Shown: positions 8,413 to 15,496 of the stretch, in pieces
Layout: every line of letters begins with the position of its first letter
How positions within the stretch are numbered: the stretch's first letter is position 1
Origin: Bacteroidaceae bacterium
Lineage (GTDB): Bacteria > Bacteroidota > Bacteroidia > Bacteroidales > Bacteroidaceae
Assembly: GCA_024697785.1 (NCBI GenBank)
Contig: JAILEU010000125.1
Span: 1-54,100, forward strand
DNA: 54,100 nucleotides
Direction of reading: 5' to 3'
The notes under the pieces: model-generated
Seen by the model: the letters and a program-made list of their open reading frames with translations, nothing else
The model's database searches: none
Told to the model about the DNA's origin: nothing
Translations under genes and position numbers: made by a program

Positions 8413-8538
8413 AGTTAAGAGTTAAGAATTAAGAGTTAAGAAAGACAGTTCTCCAAGCGATGTCCTCCTGAGAAATGAGGATGAAGCACGCTATATGCGA
8501 GACTATTTTTCTTAACTCTTAATTCTTAACTCTTAACT
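8413..8538. repeat. 30-bp perfect inverted repeat between convergent genes
   Basis: The arm 8413-8442 (built from AGTTAAGAGTTAAGAATTA) is an exact reverse complement of 8509-8538; the 66-base interior carries CCTC/GAGG pairing of its own. It fills most of the gap between the stop codons of mutS2 and the FadL-like gene. It could act as a two-way terminator or be a small non-autonomous element; no target-site duplication is obvious. Confidence 0.75.
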
Positions 8539-8580
8539 ATAAAAGCTCTTAATTCTTACCTTTAAAGAGGCTTGCTACTT

Positions 8581-10152
8581 TTAGAACCTAAAGCCCAGCG
8601 TGGCAAGACCTTTGAGGGTGTTTCGCGTCAGCGGAGAGGCCTTCAGGTTGGTGTTCTCAAAGGGATAGAAGTCGGCCTTGCAGCTGCTATAGACGACAGC
8701 CAAGTCGGCATAGAACACATCGCCGCGGAAGCCGAGACCGCCCGAGAAGGCGCTGGTGTTGAGGATGTTCTTATAGTCGGTATTCGTCTGTACGGAGTTG
8801 ATGGGAATCATCTTCCAAGCATCGCTCTTGTAGCCGCCCGTGGCGTAGTTGTAGCCCAGACGGGCATAGACGTTACCCAGGAACATCTTCTCCAGACCGA
8901 CGCGGAAGGTGTGCTGTCCCATCAGGTTGTCACGAGTGTGGTCGTTGATAACCGTGTTCTCACGCCCGTCGTCCTCGAAAAGACGCGTCTTGCGGTAGTC
9001 GGCATACTCCCATTCGGCGCCGAGGGCGAGGCCGCTCTCCAGCGTATAGCCCATACTGACGTTCAGCATACCCGGAGTGACGTTGGTGTACTTCGTATAG
9101 CAGTCGCCGCCAAAGGCATCCTCAGACATCGTGTCCATCTCGTAGGTGACATCGGTGGTGTTGCCATTGTCATCGACGCCAGCTCCATAGAGCACGGTGG
9201 ATACCACAGCCGAGTTGTAGTCCGTCATCCTTTTATAATAGGTAGGCGTCGAGGCTGCCACGCCGATGCGGAACGACGATTCCTCGATGGGGCGGATAAT
9301 GGCACCCAGCTTCAGGTTCACGCCCGAGCCTTTCGTCTTGTACCAGTTGTTCAGAATGTAGTCGCCATCCTCGAAGAACTCCTGATACTTCGAGTTATAG
9401 GCATAATAGACATCCGTCAAGCCCAGCGTTGCGCCCAGATAGACCTGATCGACAAAGTTGAACGAGAGGTTGAAGTCGTACTCGCCGATGCGGCCGCTCT
9501 CCTCGCCGGAATACTCGCCCTTTTGAGAGGGATAGAATTGTCCGTCGTTGAAGGCCGTGGCGTCGATGAGGCGTCCGTCGGTACCGAGCAGGCTAAGCCA
9601 GCCGAAGTTCGAGTCACCATAGTAGTTGTGGTGCGTGAAGCCATATGCCTCGTCGCTCTGGTCGAAGAAGGCATCGCCGATGGCCTGATTCTGAAAGACC
9701 TGCCATGCCATTTGGGCCGACTGAGAGAGGCCGTTCAGATTGCCCGACCAGTTCATCTTGCCGCTGAAGTCTTTCACCTTCTGGTAGTTGAAGCCAAAGT
9801 TGACGAAGCGGAGGATGCCCTCGTTGCTATGCTTGCTGGCGATGACCAGACCGATGTTGTCGAACGAGCCGTGCGAATGGAAGTTGGTAAAGTTGTCTGT
9901 CTTCTGCGTGATGCCGCTGCCGCCAAAGGAGACCATCAGGTCGCAGCTGCGATAGAGGCCGATGCCGGCGGGGTTGGTGCGGATGGTGCTGATGTCTGCG
10001 CCGAGGGCGCTCATGGCGCCACCCATGCCGACGAAACGTGCCGTGCCGTCGAGGTCGCTACCCAGGACATTGGCTGCCTCGTATGTTGTCTGTGCCTGCA
10101 GGGAGAATGCGCACAGGAATGCTGTTGCTAAGGATAATGCTATCTTTTTCAT
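8581..10152 (-). CDS. Outer-membrane transport protein, OMPP1/FadL/TodX-like
   Basis: A 523-residue exported protein with a signal peptide (MKKIALSLATAFLCAFSLQAQ). The start of the mature protein, ARFVGMGGAMSALGADISTIRTNPAGIG, is the hallmark of the Bacteroidetes FadL/OMPP1 group, in which a plug-like N-terminus precedes a 14-strand barrel that takes up hydrophobic molecules. The rest alternates in strand fashion and ends LKGLATLGFRF, with a terminal Phe as expected for barrel insertion. Family and location are well supported; the substrate is not known. No clear promoter was found; the 127-base upstream gap is AT-rich with short AATTG palindromes. Confidence 0.85.
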   Translation of the reverse strand: MKKIALSLATAFLCAFSLQAQTTYEAANVLGSDLDGTARFVGMGGAMSALGADISTIRTNPAGIGLYRSCDLMVSFGGSGITQKTDNFTNFHSHGSFDNIGLVIASKHSNEGILRFVNFGFNYQKVKDFSGKMNWSGNLNGLSQSAQMAWQVFQNQAIGDAFFDQSDEAYGFTHHNYYGDSNFGWLSLLGTDGRLIDATAFNDGQFYPSQKGEYSGEESGRIGEYDFNLSFNFVDQVYLGATLGLTDVYYAYNSKYQEFFEDGDYILNNWYKTKGSGVNLKLGAIIRPIEESSFRIGVAASTPTYYKRMTDYNSAVVSTVLYGAGVDDNGNTTDVTYEMDTMSEDAFGGDCYTKYTNVTPGMLNVSMGYTLESGLALGAEWEYADYRKTRLFEDDGRENTVINDHTRDNLMGQHTFRVGLEKMFLGNVYARLGYNYATGGYKSDAWKMIPINSVQTNTDYKNILNTSAFSGGLGFRGDVFYADLAVVYSSCKADFYPFENTNLKASPLTRNTLKGLATLGFRF

Positions 10153-10279
10153 ATCTGTAGTATTTAGAGCGCCTTCGGCGCAATTAACAATTAAGAATTA
10201 CAATTAAATATATGTCGCAGCTAATAGGGTGAATTATCAATTGCCAATTGTGAATTGTCCATTTAAGAATTCCCCATTC
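10153..10279. repeat. AT-rich gap with short AATTG-type repeats
   Basis: Several copies of CAATT/AATTG in both orientations (for example CAATTAACAATTAAG near 10181 and CAATTGCCAATTGTGAATTG near 10239) can form alternative hairpins. They are of the kind scattered through Bacteroidales intergenic DNA. No gene is seen. Confidence 0.4.
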
Positions 10280-12004
10280 TTACCGTCCTCTGCTTCCGCC
10301 GCCGGACGAGCCGCCGCTACGCGAGCCGCCACCGCCGGAGAAGGAGCCTCCGCTGCTGCGCGAGCTGCCTCCGCCACTGTAGGACGAGGATGAGCTGCGC
10401 GAACTGCTGCCGCTATAGGAGCTGCTACCGCTGTAAGAACTGCTGCTGCGTGAGCTGCTGCTTCCGCTATAGGAGCTGCTGCTTGAGCCTATGCTGCTGC
10501 GCGAACTGCTGGAGCTGCTGTATGAGCTGCTGCTTGAGCTATAGCTGCGCGGCGTGGAGCTGACCGACGAGCGCGTGCTGCTGGGACGGTTGTAACCGCT
10601 GGACGATGCCGACGAGCTGCTGCGCGAGGTGCTCTGACGGGTGTAGCCGCTACGGTTGCTCGACGAGCTGGACGTGCCCACTCCTGAGCGTGAGGCGCTG
10701 CCTGAACGAGATACGGAAGAGGAACCTGTGCGCGAGGCCGTGCCGACTGAGCCTGTGCGGGAGGACGTGCCGACTGAGCCTGTGCGTGAGGCTGTGCCTG
10801 CCGACTGTCCGCTGCGGGTGGTGATGGTGCGGCCTGCGCCTGTGCGGGTAGCGCTTCCTGTGGAGGCTCCGCTACGAGTGGTGGCGCCTGTGACGGCTCC
10901 GCTACGAGTGGTGGTGCCTGTGACAGCTCCGCTACGGGTGGTGGTGCCTGTGACGACTCCGCTGCGGGTGGTGGTACGGCCGTCGCCCGAACGGGTGGAG
11001 ACGCCGCTGCGCGTCGAACCTCCGGCCCCGTTCATCGCCATGCTGCCTCCGCGCGTCGTGCCGCTGCCGGTACGTGTCGAGGCCAGTCCGGCGTGACGGT
11101 TGTTGCGACGGGAGTTCTCAAAGGCAAAGTATCTGCCGAAGGGATGATGGTGGTAGCCGAAGCCGCCGTAGCCATACCAGCTGCCATAGTAGCCGCCGTA
11201 CCAGCCGTAGCCATAGCCCCAGTCGTAGTACCACGGGTCATACCAGCCGTAGCCGTAGCCATACCAAGGCTCATACCAAGAGTTGTACAAGCCATAGTGC
11301 ATACCCCAATGGTGCCAGCGATGGCCCCAGCCCCAGCTGTACGGGCTGAAGCGCCAGTCCCAATAGTGCCAGTTATACGATGAGGGGAAGATGTAGGCAT
11401 AGAGCCCGTCGTCGTAGATGTTCCAGTCCCACATGGGCCAGAGACCGCCGCCATAGACGATGTCCCAGTAGAGCGGGCTGCTGACGGGGATGGCATAACG
11501 CGGGTTGCGGAAGCGGACGATGCGCATGGCCATCTCGTAGTCCTCGGCGTCGCCGTTGAAGCCGTACACCCAGCCGTCGTCCTCCTGGTTGACGATGAGC
11601 GAGTCCACGCGATAGTAGAGCGTGTCGCCGTCGGCCGTACGGACGCGCAGGGCCATGTCGCTGACCTCGGCCTCCTGGACGTAGTTGCCCTCGTCGTCGA
11701 TGTAGCTGCGCACGTTGCCGCGACGGTTATACGTGTCGTCGTCTATTGTCAGCGGGGCATCCACGGAGATAGTAGCCCCTTCGTCGTCGTCCTTTTCACG
11801 GACGCCGACGGCCGTCACGCTGACGGTCTTGCGCCCATTGTCAACGTTACTTGCACGGTTGTCGGTCTGCACGGTTGCAGACTTGTCAACCTCGGTGGTA
11901 GCAGCCTTCTTCTTCGGGATGAAGTAGAGGTCATCGTTCGTCTGTGCGGACACCGTGCCCAGCACGACCGTCATCAAAAGACTAAGGAATAATACTCTTT
12001 TCAT
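10280..12004 (-). CDS. Secreted protein with Trp/Tyr/Gly-rich and Ser/Thr/Arg-rich regions
   Basis: A 574-residue protein of unknown function with an obvious three-part build. Residues 1-20 form a signal peptide (VVLGTVSAQ). About 21-170 are acidic and probably folded (NVRSYIDDEGNYVQEAEVSDMAL). About 175-300 are extremely rich in Trp, Tyr, Gly and His (YGYGWYDPWYYDWGYGYGWY). From about 305 on comes low complexity: first TTTRSGAVTG-type repeats of about nine residues, then Ser/Tyr/Arg runs and a Gly/Ser/Arg tail. Full-length proteins of this shape occur in gut Bacteroidales as hypotheticals. The aromatic and Ser/Arg parts suggest a phase-separating, adhesive or surface-matrix protein; that is inference only. 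The repeats make the locus prone to slippage. Confidence 0.8.
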   Translation of the reverse strand: MKRVLFLSLLMTVVLGTVSAQTNDDLYFIPKKKAATTEVDKSATVQTDNRASNVDNGRKTVSVTAVGVREKDDDEGATISVDAPLTIDDDTYNRRGNVRSYIDDEGNYVQEAEVSDMALRVRTADGDTLYYRVDSLIVNQEDDGWVYGFNGDAEDYEMAMRIVRFRNPRYAIPVSSPLYWDIVYGGGLWPMWDWNIYDDGLYAYIFPSSYNWHYWDWRFSPYSWGWGHRWHHWGMHYGLYNSWYEPWYGYGYGWYDPWYYDWGYGYGWYGGYYGSWYGYGGFGYHHHPFGRYFAFENSRRNNRHAGLASTRTGSGTTRGGSMAMNGAGGSTRSGVSTRSGDGRTTTRSGVVTGTTTRSGAVTGTTTRSGAVTGATTRSGASTGSATRTGAGRTITTRSGQSAGTASRTGSVGTSSRTGSVGTASRTGSSSVSRSGSASRSGVGTSSSSSNRSGYTRQSTSRSSSSASSSGYNRPSSTRSSVSSTPRSYSSSSSSYSSSSSSRSSIGSSSSSYSGSSSSRSSSSYSGSSSYSGSSSRSSSSSYSGGGSSRSSGGSFSGGGGSRSGGSSGGGSRGR

Positions 12005-12084
12005 AGCTGTTATTTTTAATAAGGTGAATAATTCGTTTTGTTTATCTCTCGCGGTTTTTACTGTTTATCTCTTTTTTCTCGCTG

Positions 12085-12092
12085 CAAAATTA
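12085..12092 (-). promoter_or_regulatory. -7 element for the aromatic/Ser-rich protein gene
   Basis: Minus-strand TAATTTTG, 80 bases before the start codon. No good -33 box is visible at the expected distance. Confidence 0.4.
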
Positions 12093-12236
12093 CAACAGGA
12101 CTTTCACCCCCATGCAGGAAAAACCCTATCCTTTCAGGGGAATTTTCCTAAAACTGAGTTTTTCCTGTTTCATTCACCCTTTATCCCCTTTCCAATATCC
12201 CTTTTTTACTCCCCTACCCCCATTTTTTCACCTCTT

Positions 12237-12270
12237 TTTGCACCCGTTTCAGAAAAACGCCGTATCTTTG
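12237..12270 (+). promoter_or_regulatory. Promoter upstream of tRNA-Ala
   Basis: TTTG (12237-12240) and TATCTTTG (12263-12270) with a 22-base spacer. Transcription from here would pass through the partial duplication before reaching the tRNA. Confidence 0.5.
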
Positions 12271-12279
12271 CACCCGCAA

Positions 12280-12399
12280 CTCCGGGAAAGAAAACTCACT
12301 TTCTTTCCTCTCGTTAAAACGGGGCATTGACTGACGTCTATACCCCTCACACTCGGGAAAGCAAGCGAGCTTTCTTTCCACTCGTTAAAACGGGGCATT
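12280..12399 (+). repeat. Direct repeat including the first bases of tRNA-Ala
   Basis: 12280-12328 and 12351-12399 are near copies 71 bases apart. Both contain GGGAAAG, CTTTCTTTCC, CTCGTTAAAAC and then GGGGCATT, which in the second copy is the 5' end of the tRNA. The first copy carries only these eight tRNA bases. Confidence 0.7.
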
Positions 12400-12464
12400 A
12401 GCTCAACTGGCAGAGCGATAGGTTCGCAATCTATAGGTTGGGAGTTCGAGTCTCCTATGCTCCA
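12392..12464 (+). tRNA. tRNA-Ala(CGC)
   Basis: A 73-base cloverleaf. Acceptor GGGGCAT pairs with ATGCTCC and includes the G3-U70 wobble that identifies alanine tRNAs; anticodon stem ATAGG/TCTAT, loop TTCGCAA with anticodon CGC; T-arm GGGAG/CTCCT with TTCGAGT; discriminator A. CCA is not encoded. It reads GCG codons. Confidence 0.93.
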
Positions 12465-12485
12465 CAAAGTCTGTCACAGACAAGA

Positions 12486-12511
12486 AACCTTCGGGCGTTT
12501 GCCCGAAGGTT
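12486..12511. terminator. Bidirectional terminator, tRNA-Ala / prmA
   Basis: Perfect 11-bp stem AACCTTCGGGC / GCCCGAAGGTT with loop GTTT, followed by TTCT on the plus strand. It lies between the tRNA 3' end and the prmA stop codon and can serve both. Confidence 0.8.
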
Positions 12512-12513
12512 TT

Positions 12514-13410
12514 CTATTCAAGGACAAACTCGGCGGCAGTCCAGTCGTTGTCGGTACGATGGCTGACGTAGCGGAGGCCGAGAGAGGCGGCTTTGTCGCG
12601 AAGGAGGGGGAGGTCGGCGAGGTAGAAGCCGCTAATGAAGAGGCGGGACGGAGCTGACTGGCCATCCACATGGCGACGGAGGCGGGCCGCGTAGCGGGGC
12701 ATGTCGGCGAGAAGGATGTTGCGGTTGATGTTGGCTATGATGACGTCGTAGGGGCCGCGGTCGGTCAGCAACGAGGCGTCGCCGCAGAAGACGGAGATAT
12801 TGAGGCATTCCGCCTTGTCTTGCAAGGCGATGTTGTCGCGGGTGTTGTCGGCACACCATTGGTCGATGTCGATGGCGTCGGCATGACGGGCGCCGCGCAT
12901 GCAGGCCAGGATGGCGAGGATGCCCGTGCCGCAGCCCATGTCGAGGATGTCCTTGCCGCTGAAGTCGGCATCGAGGATGTAGCTCATCATAAGGCGGGTG
13001 GTCTGGTGGTGGCCTGTGCCGAAGGCCATCTGCGGGTTGATGACGATGTCGTACTCGGCCTGCGGATAGTCGGCGTGGAAGGTGCTGTGGACGACAGCAC
13101 GTCCGTCAACCACGATGGGCTGGAAGAAATTCCGTTCCCACTCGGCATTCCAGTCCTTGTCCTCCATGGGTGCGGCCGCGAAGGTGACCGTCGTACCCGG
13201 AAGGGGGAAGTCGGCCAGTACGGCGCGAAGGGCATCCTCGTCGTACTGCTCCGTAGGGATGTACCCCAGGACGCCGTCGGGGGCGGGAACAAAGCTGTCG
13301 AAACCGATGCCGGCCGTCAGGGCGGCCACGATGTCGGCGGCCGTCTCGATGGAGACATCGCCTGCCGCCTCGTTACGGGCGATGACGAACGTTACTTCCG
13401 TGTATTTCAT
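12514..13410 (-). CDS. prmA: Ribosomal protein L11 methyltransferase
   Basis: A 298-residue SAM-dependent methyltransferase that modifies lysines and the N-terminus of ribosomal protein L11. An N-terminal substrate-recognition domain (about 1-75) precedes the catalytic domain. The PrmA signature GTGHHQTT is at 131-138, the SAM-binding DMGCGTG at 157-163, and IANINRNIL marks the active-site strand (NIN in place of the NPPY of other methyltransferases). The start ATG lies inside the 3' end of the lipoprotein gene (38-base overlap), so translation is probably coupled. It is the last gene of the pfp-lysozyme-lipoprotein-prmA run and is followed by a terminator. Confidence 0.95.
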   Translation of the reverse strand: MKYTEVTFVIARNEAAGDVSIETAADIVAALTAGIGFDSFVPAPDGVLGYIPTEQYDEDALRAVLADFPLPGTTVTFAAAPMEDKDWNAEWERNFFQPIVVDGRAVVHSTFHADYPQAEYDIVINPQMAFGTGHHQTTRLMMSYILDADFSGKDILDMGCGTGILAILACMRGARHADAIDIDQWCADNTRDNIALQDKAECLNISVFCGDASLLTDRGPYDVIIANINRNILLADMPRYAARLRRHVDGQSAPSRLFISGFYLADLPLLRDKAASLGLRYVSHRTDNDWTAAEFVLE

Positions 13411-14431
13411 CTCGGCGGTTTGCTTGCATATTGTCCATTACAGGTCTCTCGCTACGGCTGTAGGCGCTGCCTTCGAAGTCCACCTCCCAGTCCTCGATAT
13501 CGAAATCGACGTAGTACATCACGCCCGGCTCGACATTCACGGTACCCGAGGTACGCGTCTGACTGGAATAGGTCGTTTCGTTGCCGCCGAAGGTATATTC
13601 GCCGTAGCCCGTGAAATTGTACTTGCCCGGCAGAACGGCGTGGAAGCCATAGATGCTCTTGGTGGACTTGGAATCGACGTTGTCGGGGTAGATGCGGTCG
13701 ATGAGGTAGTAGTCGAACTCGGTGGTCGATTCGCCGAACAGCCAGGGGTAGCCGTCGCGTGACGGGTTGAAGGAGACGATGTTGTAGTCGTGCTTATAGC
13801 TGAGGTCGAAGTAGTTGTAGAGGCGGTTGGAGTGTTCGCCCGGTACCGTATGCTTGTCCCAATGGAAGATGTCGAGGAAGGTGGTGCAGATCATGGCGGT
13901 AACGGGTTCGACGTTGATGCTGACGCGCTGGGTCTTGCGGCGTCCGTTGATGGAGAACCGTTCGGTGGTGAGGGTCAGCAACCGCTCGCCCATGGTGTCC
14001 ATCTCGTCGAGGCCGTTGACGACGAACGAGGAGAGCCGGTCCACGCCTGCAAAATCCCAATAGGCAGAAGCGTAGCTCTTGCTCTTCCCGACGCGTTTCA
14101 CGACGTCGGTCGCGACGATGAGCGTATAGTCGCCGAGAGGGAAGCCGTCGAAATAGTGCACCTTTGTCTGGTAGTAGTCGCTGGCATACTCTGCGGCATC
14201 GGCGCAGAGGTTGCCAGCGGCATCATAGACGAAGTAATTGACGCGGACAGCATGGTCCTCGTCGAGGATGAAGTCGCCTTCGTTCTGCTCTTCAAAGCCG
14301 GCTAAGGCTGACGCCAGGTCGGCAACGATTTTCAGGCGGCTTTCGTCGTAGTAGCCGTACTCTTTCTGACAGGATATCAGGAACAGGGCGGGGAGGATGA
14401 ATAGGAGGAAATGGGAGTTTTTTGGTTTCAT
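13373..14431 (-). CDS. Lipoprotein of unknown function (fimbrillin-associated-like)
   Basis: A 352-residue lipoprotein: MKPKNSHFLLFILPALFLISC with lipidated Cys21. The mature part is strand-rich: VNYFVYDAAGNLCADAAEY, then YYQTKVHYFDGFPLGDYTLIVATDVV, then a second half ending VNVEPGVMYYVDFDIEDWEVDFE. This layout (a value built on 'yD.dG', then a 'GdYtliv' strand) recalls the FimB/Mfa2-type minor fimbrial subunits and other two-domain Bacteroidales lipoproteins, but the resemblance is by eye. The last 19 residues (MQANRRDEIHGSNVRHRP) are basic, lie over the prmA start, and may be a recent read-through tail. Upstream the gap to the lysozyme gene is filled with 9-base repeats. Confidence 0.75.
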   Translation of the reverse strand: MKPKNSHFLLFILPALFLISCQKEYGYYDESRLKIVADLASALAGFEEQNEGDFILDEDHAVRVNYFVYDAAGNLCADAAEYASDYYQTKVHYFDGFPLGDYTLIVATDVVKRVGKSKSYASAYWDFAGVDRLSSFVVNGLDEMDTMGERLLTLTTERFSINGRRKTQRVSINVEPVTAMICTTFLDIFHWDKHTVPGEHSNRLYNYFDLSYKHDYNIVSFNPSRDGYPWLFGESTTEFDYYLIDRIYPDNVDSKSTKSIYGFHAVLPGKYNFTGYGEYTFGGNETTYSSQTRTSGTVNVEPGVMYYVDFDIEDWEVDFEGSAYSRSERPVMDNMQANRRDEIHGSNVRHRP

Positions 14432-14460
14432 GATTGGATGAGATTTATGGGAGGTTTGGG

Positions 14461-14533
14461 AGTTATAGGAGCTATAGGGACTATAGGAACTATAGAAACT
14501 ATAGGAACTATAGGAATTATAGGAACTATAGGG
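14461..14533. repeat. AACTATAGG 9-base tandem repeat behind the lysozyme gene
   Basis: About eight imperfect units of AACTATAGG (variants AGCTATAGGG, AATTATAGG) occupy the gap between the GH25 stop codon and the next start. In gene direction it reads CCTATAGTT repeated. The same repeat in the same gene-relative position follows the DAHP synthase gene at 25450-25492. Confidence 0.8.
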
Positions 14534-15475
14534 CTAGGGGATGGTCATGGACTGGAGGTCTTTCAGCGTGCCTTGAAAGACGTTGAGGTCTGTTTTTTCT
14601 TCTATTCCAGGCAGGACGGCGCGGTCGGTATGCTGCCAGAAGACCCACTTGCCTTCGTAGGCAGGCTGCGGCACGTGGTAGTGGGCAATCCACATCGGAT
14701 AGCGGTTGAATTCCGGATAATCGAGGTAGCGCTCCCTGTATTTTAAAAAGGTGTAGATGACGGGCCGGACGCCATAGTGTGCCTCCAGCCGATAGAGGAA
14801 CTGCGAAAGCTGGGCATAGAATGTCTGCTGCTCGATGCGCGAGGGGACTTTCTCCACATCGATGACGGGCGGGAGATCGCCCTTCTCCAGCGTCACGTGG
14901 CTGATGAAGAAATCGGCCTGCACGATGGGGTCGGTAGCCGGGTTGTAGAAATGGTAGGCGCCACGGAGGAACCCGTGTTCGCGTGCAGCGGCAAAATTGT
15001 CGTCGAAACGGCGGTCCACATGGTCGCCGCCCTCGGTAGCCTTGACGAAGACGAAGCGGATGGGGACGGCGGCCTGCTGAAGGGGCTGCAACCTGTCCCA
15101 GTCGATGTCGCCCTGATGGTGCGAGATGTCGATGCCATGCACGGCATATCCGTCGGGGATGCGGACATGATAGGCCTCGGAGCCATAGGTGGGACGCGTC
15201 AGCTCAGGACGGATGAACAGATGCCAGAAGGCAAACAGCAGCACGGCACCCGCCAGCAACGTCAGCAGCATGCGGCTCTTGCCGCCTGCCGGCCTTCTGG
15301 CTTTTGAAGGCCGGCGGGCCGAGGCGGACGCGGGACGGGTGACATTCTTACGGCCTGACTGCCGTGCCCTTTGGCTCTTGTTTTTTGACGACGAACGAGA
15401 AGCGGGCTTCTTCGTCGCCCCTTTTGAAGGGGTCGAAGAAGAAGCCGCTCGTGTGGATGTTGTCGTCTTTTTCAA
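14534..15475 (-). CDS. GH25 lysozyme-like muramidase, membrane-anchored
   Basis: A 313-residue glycoside hydrolase family 25 enzyme that cleaves the MurNAc-GlcNAc bond of peptidoglycan. Residues 1-68 are Ser/Thr/Lys/Arg-rich and presumably cytoplasmic, 69-88 are a membrane helix (MLLTLLAGAVLLFAFWHLFI), and the GH25 barrel follows: HGIDISHHQ with D116, the catalytic pair D206/E208 in VIDVEKV, and WQHTD at 280-284. The chosen start is a TTG at 15475, the only start-like codon before an in-frame stop upstream; the alternative is ATG at residue 69, which would remove the basic region and leave just the anchor. The catalytic part would face the periplasm. Its start lies 21 bases from the pfp stop, so it is probably in one operon with pfp. 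Confidence 0.88.
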   Translation of the reverse strand: MKKTTTSTRAASSSTPSKGATKKPASRSSSKNKSQRARQSGRKNVTRPASASARRPSKARRPAGGKSRMLLTLLAGAVLLFAFWHLFIRPELTRPTYGSEAYHVRIPDGYAVHGIDISHHQGDIDWDRLQPLQQAAVPIRFVFVKATEGGDHVDRRFDDNFAAAREHGFLRGAYHFYNPATDPIVQADFFISHVTLEKGDLPPVIDVEKVPSRIEQQTFYAQLSQFLYRLEAHYGVRPVIYTFLKYRERYLDYPEFNRYPMWIAHYHVPQPAYEGKWVFWQHTDRAVLPGIEEKTDLNVFQGTLKDLQSMTIP

Positions 15476-15496
15476 GGCGTACGGAAAGGGCGTCGG

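Noticed and set aside
8572-10131. 519-codon plus-strand open frame opposite the FadL-like gene
   Set aside because: Its translation has no signal peptide or motif, is biased as expected for an antisense frame of GC-rich DNA, and the minus strand encodes a well-supported exported protein.
10606-11096. Possible CRISPR-like array of short repeats
   Set aside because: The repeats are codons of the TTTRSGAVTG protein repeats, with no constant repeat-spacer layout and no cas genes.
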